This document shows, in pieces, positions 25,379 through 33,572 of a stretch of DNA of 64,000 nt; within the stretch, counting starts at the first letter, position 1, and each line of letters starts with the position of its first letter. This DNA comes from JAWKTV01 sp041398905. GTDB taxonomy: Bacteria; Planctomycetota; Planctomycetia; Planctomycetales; Planctomycetaceae. Where the stretch lies: NCBI GenBank assembly GCA_041398905.1, contig JAWKTV010000011.1:124001-188000 (forward strand), read 5' to 3'. A program made the position numbers and the translations under genes. The notes below the pieces were generated by a model. The model was not told the origin of the DNA. It made no database searches and worked only from the letters and a program-made list of their open reading frames with translations.

Positions 25379-26964
25379 CTACGAGCGAACCATCTCCATC
25401 AGCCGGCGATCGTATGTGCGGGCCACATCGTCGCCGTCGTCGCCATGCAGCGAGATCTGGTAGAGCCGTTCACCCGCGGGGTCGGATACTCGCCGTTGAT
25501 GCAGGCGCGGCACAAGAGTGACGAGTCCATCTGAATCGCTTCAGCGATTGTTTCGACCGGAAGGTAGCGGAGCGTTGTACAGCCGAGTTCACGCGCCATT
25601 TCGGCTTCGACTTCCAGCGACAGCGGTCGGCCCTTGAGGAACGCCGGCGCGAACAGCTCCCGGACGCGGGACATGTCGATGCCGTAAAAGCACGGTGCGA
25701 TAATCGGCGGGCAGGCGACGCGAATGTGAACCTCTTTGGCGCCCCCGCGTTCGTACAACTGCGAAATCAGCACCCGCATCGTCGTCGACCGGACGATCGT
25801 ATCCTCGACGACAATCACCTTCTTACCCTGCAGCACCTCGCGCAGCGGCGTGTACTTGAGCAGCGCCTTCTCTCCGCGACGGGCACCTTCGATGAAGGTG
25901 CGGCCGATATAACGGTTGCGGATCAACCCCTCCAGGCAGGGGATACCCAGCGCGTAGGCCATTGCGTCGGCGGCGCCCTTCGCGGTGTCGGGCACCGGGA
26001 TGACGATCGTGTCTGCATCGATCTCGATCTGTTCCTGCCGGGCGAGTGCTTCGCCAAGACGCTTTCGAGTCAGATAGACGCTGCGGGCATCGAGGGTGCT
26101 CGCCACGTTGGCAAAATAGATCCACTCGAAGAAGCAATGAGCGGTACGGGTACCTGCGGCGAACTGGAATGTTTCCGGCTCGCAACCTTCACGAATGATG
26201 ATCGCGTGCCCCGGTGCGAGATCGTGGATCGACTCGTCGGTGAAACCCAGATTGGACAGCGCGACGCTCTCGCTCGCGGCGGCGAACATGCCATCTTCGA
26301 TGGCGTAACACAACGGCCGGATCCCCAGCGGATCACGGGCGACGAACATTTCTCCAAGTGCATTCAGGAATACGAGGTTGTACGCCCCATCCAGTCGCCG
26401 CGACAGGTCCGTCAGCAGCTTCCGCAGGTCCAGCCCTTCCGGCTGAGCCGAGATGCCCTGGCTGATCAGGTGCATCAGGATTTCGGTGTCGGTGTCTCGC
26501 GAGAGATGGAAGTCGTTCTTCGAAAGGATGCGCTCCCGCAGTTCGGGATAGTTGGCGAGCTGGCCATTGAAGCCGAACCCGAACCACTTGCGCTTCTCGA
26601 TATGTTCCCGTTCGAACGGCTGGGCGTAGCTGGGGTCATCCTTACCACAGGTCGCGTAGCGGACGTGCCCGATCGCGGCCCGGCCCTCCAGGCCTTCCAT
26701 CAGACGATCGGCCTGATCGGGATGATTGAGTTTGAAGACCTCGGTCACGGTCCCGACGTCTTTGTGCGTGAACAGGATCCGCTGGTTTTCCGGTCGATAG
26801 ACCGTCATGCCGGCGGCGAGCTGCCCGCGATTCTGGATGTCCAGCAGCAAGCGGGGCATCAGACGCGAGACGGTCCGGCCATCATTCCGTGGCGCGAAGC
26901 GGCTGGTCTGTGTCCCGAAGTGATAGACCGCGGCAACGCCGCACTCGTGGAACAGGTCGGCCAT
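25379..26964 (-). CDS. purF: amidophosphoribosyltransferase (frameshift near C terminus)
   Basis: First step of purine synthesis: PRPP plus glutamine gives 5-phosphoribosylamine. I start it at MADLFHECGV so that Cys8 becomes the N-terminal nucleophile after propeptide removal. Glutaminase features are GHVRYATCG and GFGFNGQLANY. The PRPP site is VIVVEDTIVRSTTMR. A conserved CRACINGEYPTP sits near the end. The written frame then runs to a false stop. A shift near 25476-25482 restores GERLYQISLHGDDGDDVA and a terminal LMEMVRS with a stop at 25379-25381. Its C terminus faces the esterase gene. Confidence 0.9.
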
Positions 26965-27251
26965 GAATTGATGTCCCCGCTGCGGCTGGCAGCTGGCAGT
27001 TGCGCGGTAAGCAGCCATGTGAGCCGTCGGCCAGCAAAGCCGCCGAAACTCGATCGCCCTGGACACATTCTATCCTGCGTTGGGACGAATGCCAGCGCGC
27101 CCGCGAAGAGTTGCGGTGTTTGGCCGCGATGGACCGCGGCCATCGTGCGGAAGCCTGCTTCAGCAGGGGATTCGCCGAGTTGCAGGTTTTGAGAATGCGG
27201 CCGTGAGGCGGCGATGCGGACTTTGTGTCGCGTTCGCTCAGGGGACTTGAT

Positions 27252-27758
27252 TCAGAACAGTGGCTGGCAGTGGCCTGACTCCCAGCGAAACAACTCCTCC
27301 CGCGACGCCGTGGCTGGCAGCGGTGGGCGGTCCCCCGCGATGACGGCCAGCTCGATCGCCAGCCGCTCGGCGAAGCCTTCGACCGGGATTCGCCAGGCCA
27401 ACGGCCAGACCGACCGCGTTCGACCGTCCGCGCCGCACCAGCTTCCATAGCAGACAATCACACGTGCCAGTGGGGCGTACTGAGTGATGAAGCAAACATC
27501 CGCCGGGGTGAACTGGTCGGGCCAGCTTTGCAGCACGACAAGCAGGTCAGGTCGGTCGGCTGAGAGGCCGTCGCCCCGATCGTCCGGCGGGTGCCGGTCA
27601 ATCGATCTGCGATCGTAGCCGCTTTTCAGTTCCGCGAGCGATGCTTCGCGGAAGCACGCGTCATTCAACGCTGAGAGGGCGGTGGTGACCGCCTGCTTCG
27701 GGCCAGCGAACTCCGTCGACCTGGCCTGGTCAACGAGCCAGAGCTGGAGGGGCTTCAT
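27252..27758 (-). CDS. conserved unknown protein, probably 3' truncated by frameshifts
   Basis: A 168-residue reading frame starting MKPLQLWLVDQ, with a central motif RPDLLVVLQSWPDQFTPAD followed by LARVIVCYGSWCGADGRTR. It ends abruptly at GHCQPLF, about 287 bases before purF. The following bases, read in two frames, contain protein-like pieces (HGRILKTCNS and EAGFRTMAAVH). The gene therefore likely continues toward ~27030 through further indels. The pattern recalls a planctomycete protein with receiver-like halves, but I cannot name a family. It lies upstream of purF on the same strand. Confidence 0.55.
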   Translation of the reverse strand: MKPLQLWLVDQARSTEFAGPKQAVTTALSALNDACFREASLAELKSGYDRRSIDRHPPDDRGDGLSADRPDLLVVLQSWPDQFTPADVCFITQYAPLARVIVCYGSWCGADGRTRSVWPLAWRIPVEGFAERLAIELAVIAGDRPPLPATASREELFRWESGHCQPLF

Positions 27759-28166
27759 GCGACGTCACTCAACGATGAGCGTGAATGCGAATCACCGGCG
27801 GATTCGTCCTGCCAGGCCGCATCTCCCAGGAAAAAAAGACCGTTCGCCCCGAGTGGTCGTCCGTGCCACTGCCGCGGGGCGAACGGCCGACGACCCACCG
27901 GAGAGGGGTCGGTCGTCGCTATGAAGGCGGCATCCGGTCCGCCAAATCCGCATGCCCGGTAGCAAGCGGAATACGCCTCCAAGACGTCATCCGCAGCGGC
28001 CCCATTCCTTGGGGAGCGTGTCCAACATTCGCTCGCCGCCGCGGTTCCGTAGTCACCCATCCGACGGTCTCTACCGTGGCCGTCGGTCACTTCTCAAATG
28101 AACTCATTCTCACCGTGCTGCCCGGCGGGCTGAAGTTTGAACGTTGCCCGCCAGATTGCCGTGAAC
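27759..28166. other. intergenic region downstream of mraZ
   Basis: About 400 bases follow mraZ on the minus strand. They hold a terminator (27830-27886) and a 111-codon frame whose stop overlaps the next start codon as ATGA. That frame runs straight through the terminator and has no recognisable content, so I do not call it. No rsmH, the usual partner of mraZ, is here. Confidence 0.55.
27830..27886 (-). terminator. rho-independent terminator after mraZ
   Basis: An 11-base perfect stem, CCGTTCGCCCC (27840-27850) and GGGGCGAACGG (27876-27886), encloses a 25-base loop that has its own small AGTGG/CCACT stem. On the minus strand it is followed at once by TCTTTTTTTCC. This is a textbook intrinsic terminator ~280 bases past the mraZ stop. 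Confidence 0.85.
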
Positions 28167-28598
28167 TCACTTCAAAAACGCCTCGCCGGCCAGCCGGTCA
28201 AACTCCGGACCATGACTGGCCAGGAATTCGTCCCATTGGCCTTTGTCCCAAACCTCCACGTGATCGTGGACGCCGAGCAACACCACCTCACCGCCCAACC
28301 TTGCAAAGCTTGTCAGCCGTTCAGGGATCCGAATCCGCCCCTGACTGTCCGGCTCCACTTGCTCGGCTTGAGAGTAGTACAATCGCATGTAGTTGCGGAC
28401 ATGGCCGGGAGAGCCAGACACATCCGCCAGCTTTGAGGCCCGTTGCTCAAACATCCGCCGACTGTACAAGCCAAGCGACTGATCGGTTTCCGGACCGAGA
28501 AAGAGCGGCGCGTCCCCCAGTTCTTCGCGGAACTTTCCCGGAATCGACAGCCGCAGCTTCTCGTCGAGGCTGCGGATGTAAGTTCCTGTGAATGGCAT
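28167..28598 (-). CDS. mraZ: transcriptional regulator MraZ
   Basis: A 143-residue protein with two MraZ/AbrB-like swapped-hairpin repeats. The first is DEKLRLSIPGKFREEL; the second, DSQGRIRIPERLTSFA, has the family's DxxGR core. MraZ binds direct repeats upstream of its own gene and represses the mra/dcw operon. Such repeats are present here at 28658-28682. Unusually, no rsmH, ftsL or mur gene follows, and a strong terminator closes the unit. Confidence 0.93.
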   Translation of the reverse strand: MPFTGTYIRSLDEKLRLSIPGKFREELGDAPLFLGPETDQSLGLYSRRMFEQRASKLADVSGSPGHVRNYMRLYYSQAEQVEPDSQGRIRIPERLTSFARLGGEVVLLGVHDHVEVWDKGQWDEFLASHGPEFDRLAGEAFLK

Positions 28599-28657
28599 AC
28601 TTGCGACTCATTGACAGCCGAGTTGCCGTTGCTCCTGCGGATGGCTGGGCGAACCCT

Positions 28658-28682
28658 CCCACAACGCCCCACGGATGCCCAC
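28658..28682 (-). promoter_or_regulatory. MraZ operator: three GTGGG direct repeats
   Basis: On the minus strand, upstream of mraZ, GTGGG occurs three times with an exact ten-base period (complements at 28678-28682, 28668-28672 and 28658-28662). MraZ is known to bind TGGGN boxes separated by five bases. The match in spacing, number and place supports autoregulation. Confidence 0.85.
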
Positions 28683-28824
28683 AATATGGTTCTCAGGCAC
28701 ACCGTCAAGTCGAGTTGCCGGGATTGAACCTGTCAAACCGGCCCTGGCTCACCGCAGGGTCAATCCCCATCAGCGATTGGGGAATCTGGAAGAATTTCCG
28801 AGCCATCGCTCGGGGCACAAGTTG

Positions 28825-29937
28825 TCAACTGCGGGGTCGGTCTTCGATGAGTCGTGCGTACAAAGCTGCATACGACTCCGCAACGCGACTCCACGTAAAC
28901 TCCTCGCTGGAAACGCGTTGCGATTCCTCTGCGACGCGGCGTCGAGTGGACTCGTCCGCCAGTGCCAGTGTGAGCGCAGCGCGCAGGTCATTGACGGAAT
29001 TCGGGTTACAGAGCCAGCCCGACTCACCGTGGCGAATCAAATCGCTCGATCCCTCGACCGCCGTGGCCACGACCGGGCAGCCAGCCGCCATCGCCTCCAG
29101 CACCACGTTGGGCATGCCCTCCCAGCGCGACGGGAGCACCAGCAGCGTGCTCGCTTTGAGCAGTGGGGCAACATTCGGCAGACGACCAGGGAAGAGGACC
29201 TGCCTATCCATCCCAGACCCCCTCACCTGCTGGCGCAGTTCCTCCATCATCGGGCCATCGCCGACCAGCAGCAGATAGAGATCGGAATCTCGTTCGATCA
29301 ACGGCCGCGCCGCTTCGATCAGCAACTCGGGAGCCTTCTGCGGGTGGAGGCGCCCCACGAACAGCAGCGTGCGGCTTTGGGGAGGAATGCCGTAGGTTTG
29401 CAGGTCCGCCGGTAGTGCCGTGGAAAACCGTTCAGCGTCGACCCCGTTGGGAATGACGACGGTCTTCTCGCGGGCAAGCCCGACCTCGGTAATCGAGAAG
29501 TCGGCGACCCCCCGGCTGACGCAGACGTTGCAGGTGACGAGAGACTGCGTCCAGCGGTCGAGCCGCATCCGCCAGCGAGCATCCCGCTCCGCCACCCGCA
29601 AGCCCGACACCACCAGGGGCACCTTCGCGGAGCGTGCTGCCAATCGGCCCGCGATGTTCGCGTGAAAGAGAAACGTCTGGAGGAGTTCGGGCTGCCACTG
29701 TCGCAGACCAGCGGCGAGTTCGCGGATCGCCTGAATCGGTCGCCGGCGCGAGACGTCCAGCGATTCGACCTCGATCCCACACAGCTGCAGCGGCTCCGCC
29801 AGTTCGGCTTCGGGGCCGAGGCAGAAGACCTTGATCTGCCAGTCGGGGCCCTGCAGTCGGCAGGCGATCTGCACGAGCGCCCGCTCCGCCCCGCCGGCGT
29901 CAAGATCGGTGATACAGTAGGCGAGTCGGCGGGGCAT
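28825..29937 (-). CDS. glycosyltransferase, GT4/GT-B type
   Basis: A 370-residue retaining GT-B glycosyltransferase. The N-terminal domain opens with DLDAGGAERALVQI, the acceptor-side loop typical of GT4. The C-terminal donor domain has VVIPNGVDAERF, LLFVGRLHPQKAPELLIEA, and the EX7E motif in PSRWEGMPNVVLEAM. It transfers a sugar from a nucleotide donor to a cell-surface glycan or lipid; neither sugar nor acceptor can be told. It is divergently placed next to a GT2 fusion protein, suggesting a small glycan locus. Confidence 0.9.
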   Translation of the reverse strand: MPRRLAYCITDLDAGGAERALVQIACRLQGPDWQIKVFCLGPEAELAEPLQLCGIEVESLDVSRRRPIQAIRELAAGLRQWQPELLQTFLFHANIAGRLAARSAKVPLVVSGLRVAERDARWRMRLDRWTQSLVTCNVCVSRGVADFSITEVGLAREKTVVIPNGVDAERFSTALPADLQTYGIPPQSRTLLFVGRLHPQKAPELLIEAARPLIERDSDLYLLLVGDGPMMEELRQQVRGSGMDRQVLFPGRLPNVAPLLKASTLLVLPSRWEGMPNVVLEAMAAGCPVVATAVEGSSDLIRHGESGWLCNPNSVNDLRAALTLALADESTRRRVAEESQRVSSEEFTWSRVAESYAALYARLIEDRPRS

Positions 29938-30081
29938 TTGAACAGTCGTGGTGTTGAATCGTCGCAGCGGACATTCTCATTGCGGCAAAACGGCGAATTC
30001 GGGTATATCCCCCGGGTCCGCGCGTGACCCGCCGCGGCACTCGCCGAAGCCTCGCACAGAATTATCCCAACCGCACCAGTC

Positions 30082-32112
30082 GTGTCGACGCAGAACCCCG
30101 TCATGCATCGCAGCTTTTCGGTCGTCACGCCGGCGATGGTGATCGATGACGCACTACTGCGGACCGCGCGGAGTGTAATTGCCCAGTCCGGCGTCGATCT
30201 CCAATACATTGTGGTGACGCCGAAGGGGCAACCACCGGCCGACTGGCCCTCGGAACTCGTGCAGCGAACGCGCTTCGTTGGCGTTCCCGATGCGACGGAG
30301 TCGTTTCTGCTGCGGGAGGGGCTGGAACAGGCGAGCGGAGAGTTCGTCGGCTGGCTGAAGCCGGGCGACGTTTATTATCGAGACACACTGTCGGTCGTGT
30401 CGGAGGTGTTCGTCGCTCAGCCAGAGGCCGGAGTCGTCTTCGGCGACGCGGTGCTGTTCGATGAGCTGCACAAGCCGCAAGGACGATTCCGCACGCGGGA
30501 CGCTCACGCCGGGCTGCTGTCGCGGCGGTGCTGTTTTTGTCAGCCAGCGACCTTCGTACGGCGGACGGCCTTTCAGCAGGTCGGATCGCTCGATGCCTCG
30601 TTCACCCACTGGGCGGACTACGACCTGTGGTTGCGGTTGCATGCGAGCGGGGTGCCGTTTGTTCGCACACCAGAGTTGCTGGCGGGCTGTCCGATTCCTT
30701 CCGATCGACGTCAGTTGCGGTTCGGTCCGTTTCGCCGTGACCTGTCGCTCTCGGCGGCGGAAGAGCAGAACCGACTGTTGCAAAGACATTTCGGGGAGGT
30801 CCCCGCTCATGCGCTATTGCACACTGGACGCGTCGCCGCACTGCAGGAATGGTTCGTCGGCCGACGTAAACGCTGGAAGCTGCTGGTCGCGCTGCGTCAT
30901 GCGAGTGCGGCAGGGCGTCGCTGGAATGACTCGCCGCAACTCCCCTGGCTGGCAAGTCTCGCGTTGCCGTTTGCACGTCCGCCACGGGAGTGGCGGCGGC
31001 TCCATCGCGACCGGCACCGCTTCGCCGCAGTGGAGTCGTTGAAGGCCCGTGCCGCGGACCCCGCGCAGACAACGGCGGCCCGTCGTGCCGAGTTGGCGCG
31101 TCAGCGTCAGGCGGGGGAGCTTGGCTGGCTCGGCTGGCTGGCAGGTTCGGCCCGCATCCTCGCCGACGCCGCGTTGCTCAAGGCATACATGTTCGGCAAG
31201 AAGGTTGAAGAGAACTACAAGCTCGCGAAGTCGTACGGCAAGCGGCGGCTGTTCAAGCTCGGCAACTATCCCGCCCGCCCGCTGACGGTTCCAACAACGT
31301 ACCACGCACCCATCAAGATCGCGGGCGCGAGTCCCGTCATCTCGATCGTCACTCCCAATCTCAATCAGGGACACCACCTCGAAGCGACAATACGGAGCGT
31401 GCTGGACCAGAACTACGAGGCGCTCGAACTCATTGTGCAGGATGGTGGCTCGACAGACGGCAGTTTGGACGTGATTCGTCGATACTCCGACCGCCTGGCC
31501 CGCTGGACCACCGAGCCGGACAAAGGTCAGGCGAACGCCATCAATTTGGGGATGCGGCACGCGCGCGGGGAGATCCTGGCGTACTTGAACTCGGATGACA
31601 TTCTGCTGCCCGGGTCGCTGGCTTACGTGGCCAAGTACTTCGTGGAACATCCCGAAGTGGATGTGGTCTACGGACATCGCGTGCTGATCGACGAACGCGG
31701 TGACGACGTCGGTCGGTGGGTGCTGCCGCCGCACGACAATCACACGCTGGGATTCGTCGACTACATCCCACAGGAGACGATGTTCTGGCGCCGGCGCATC
31801 TGGGACCAGGTTGGTGGCGGTCTCGACGAAGCGTTCCATTTCGCGATGGACTGGGACTTGATCCTCCGCTTCAGGGAAGCCGGCGCGAGGTTCGCGAGGC
31901 TGCCGCGGTTTCTCGGAGCGTTTCGGATCTCGGACGACAACAAGACCAGCACGCAGCTCGAGACCATTGGTCGCCGCGACATCGAGATCCTCCGCAAGCG
32001 AGTGCTCGGCCACTTGCCGAGCGACCGCGAGATCAAGCGCAAGACGCGCGGCTACATGCAGCGCCACTGGCTGTGGGACAAGCTGTATCTGGCCGGCGTG
32101 CTTCGGTACTGA
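30082..32112 (+). CDS. bifunctional-length protein with two GT2-like domains
   Basis: The 676-residue protein begins at GTG 30082 or ATG 30103. The C-terminal half (residues ~410-620) is a standard GT-A family 2 glycosyltransferase: SIVTPNLNQGHHLEATIRSV, VQDGGSTDGSLDVI, PDKGQANAINLGM, the acidic LNSDD pair, and ETMFWRR. The N-terminal half copies the layout but is weaker: VVTPKGQPP, GWLKPGDVYYRDT where the DxD would be, and ADYDLWLRL. A helical, Arg-rich region of ~150 residues joins them. The first domain may be inactive or structural. Confidence 0.85.
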   Translation: MSTQNPVMHRSFSVVTPAMVIDDALLRTARSVIAQSGVDLQYIVVTPKGQPPADWPSELVQRTRFVGVPDATESFLLREGLEQASGEFVGWLKPGDVYYRDTLSVVSEVFVAQPEAGVVFGDAVLFDELHKPQGRFRTRDAHAGLLSRRCCFCQPATFVRRTAFQQVGSLDASFTHWADYDLWLRLHASGVPFVRTPELLAGCPIPSDRRQLRFGPFRRDLSLSAAEEQNRLLQRHFGEVPAHALLHTGRVAALQEWFVGRRKRWKLLVALRHASAAGRRWNDSPQLPWLASLALPFARPPREWRRLHRDRHRFAAVESLKARAADPAQTTAARRAELARQRQAGELGWLGWLAGSARILADAALLKAYMFGKKVEENYKLAKSYGKRRLFKLGNYPARPLTVPTTYHAPIKIAGASPVISIVTPNLNQGHHLEATIRSVLDQNYEALELIVQDGGSTDGSLDVIRRYSDRLARWTTEPDKGQANAINLGMRHARGEILAYLNSDDILLPGSLAYVAKYFVEHPEVDVVYGHRVLIDERGDDVGRWVLPPHDNHTLGFVDYIPQETMFWRRRIWDQVGGGLDEAFHFAMDWDLILRFREAGARFARLPRFLGAFRISDDNKTSTQLETIGRRDIEILRKRVLGHLPSDREIKRKTRGYMQRHWLWDKLYLAGVLRY

Positions 32113-32129
32113 CGACGCGGCGAAACCCG

Positions 32130-33572
32130 TCAGTTGCCATTCGGCCTGCCGCCGGTCGCGCCGCCCGCCGCGCCTGTCCCGCCCAGGAAGCTGAAGGTGA
32201 ACACATCGGTGACGTTACTGAAGACCGGCGAGACCCCGATACGGACGTAACGTCGATCGGGTGAGATGACGGCACGGGCGGCGAACGTCGCACCGTCCGG
32301 GACGATCTGAATGATCGGCTGAAAGCCAACCGCGCCGACCTGCTGAATCTGGAGTCGGTCGGCCTGCCGTCGGGACTGCTCGAGTTCCGCCACCGCGCGA
32401 ACGACGCCCGCCGGCTGCCGTGCGGGGATTGGCCACCTTGAGCCCCGAGAGCTTTCTCCGCACGTCGACCGCGCCGCCAACTCGCAACTGCTGCCGCCGT
32501 CCATCGGCGAGGTTGACGCGGAGCGTCGCCTCCTCCGCCCCGATCGTCACTGTGGAAGTCTCGACGACTTCCTCGGCGGTCCCTTGGTGTCGAATGACCG
32601 TCAGCCGGGCCCGCTGGCCAACAATCTTGCCGAAGGAGTGCTTCACACGAATCCGGTAGTCGCCGCTGATCGCCAGGGGGCAAACGTACTCTTCATAGCA
32701 GTTCTCGGCGTCCGGTCCGTACCCATCGTGCAGCAGCAGTCCGCCGGCGGCGGTGCTGCGATTCTCGAACGAGCAGACACTCCCGCTCGGTTCCTCAATC
32801 ATCAGGTCGAGGTCCCCCTCACCCGTCCAGACGAGGCGGACGGCGAGATCGCAACGCCGCGCCTCCGCCATCGACTGCTCGATGGTTTGGGCCAGCTCGT
32901 TCCGCTGTTGCTTCTTCAGAGTCGCGATCGCCTCCGCGGCGACGTTTTCCGCTTCGCGATGCATCGACTTGTAGTCCTCAGACCAGCAGGTCCGCAGCAC
33001 CCCGGCTGCGGCCCAGTTCACGGCGTCGAACCGCTGCAGCTTACGGGCGAGCCGCATGCCCAGGATGTACGGCTCGGGTTGATCGGGCGACATGCGTGCC
33101 GCCTCAGCGTACAGGTTGAGCGCGCCTCCTCGCGGCCCAACCGGTCAGGTACGCCGCCGAGTAGGTCACGGAGGCGTAGTCGGCCGTGCCGAAGTCGGCG
33201 AGCGAGAGGACGACCCGTCGCACGTCCGCCTCCGGCCGGCCTTGAATGGTCATCGAAAGGGCGAGCACCTCGTACATCCAGGGCTGCGACTGCCCATTGA
33301 TGAGTGCCGCCTCGAGCAGCCGCGATGACGCTCTCGTGCTCCTTGCGTGCATGCAGTTCCTCAACGTGCCGGGAGACGTCGGCGAATGCGGGTTGGTTGG
33401 CGGCGAAGTATTTCCGCCACGCGGCCCGCGGAGTCGGCATCGGGAGTCGGGAATGGAGCGGCCGGCGGCGTGTCGGCAACGACGGCAGCCGGGGCACCAG
33501 TCACTGGCGAACCCGGCTGCGATCGATCGTCGGTGCGAGACGAGGTCTCTCCAGTCTGCGCAGATTCTCCGG
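32130..33572 (-). CDS. TPR plus DUF2135/YfaP-like protein, probably the C-terminal part of the VWA gene (about five frameshifts)
   Basis: Coding pieces in all three minus frames join into one ~480-residue stretch. In order: WRKYFAANQPAFADVSRHVE and helical repeats (PWMYEVLALSMTIQGRPE, PEPYILGMRLARKLQRFDAV); then a beta domain with GEGDLDLMIEEPSGSVCSF, LHDGYGPDAENCYEEYVCP and GDYRIRVKH, as in DUF2135/YfaP; then FQPIIQIVPDG and RRYVRIGVSP ending in FTFSFLGGTG. Shifts lie near 32423, 33115-33140, 33315 and 33435. The first bases, read in a fourth join, continue the upstream VWA gene across its poly-A tract. The product is predicted to be secreted with that protein. Confidence 0.75.

Noticed and set aside
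25726..27192. 488-codon plus frame opposite purF
   Set aside because: PurF on the minus strand has every catalytic motif; this frame is its complement.
27755..28090. 111-codon minus frame ending in ATGA overlap with the next gene
   Set aside because: It runs through a strong intrinsic terminator and its translation is not protein-like.
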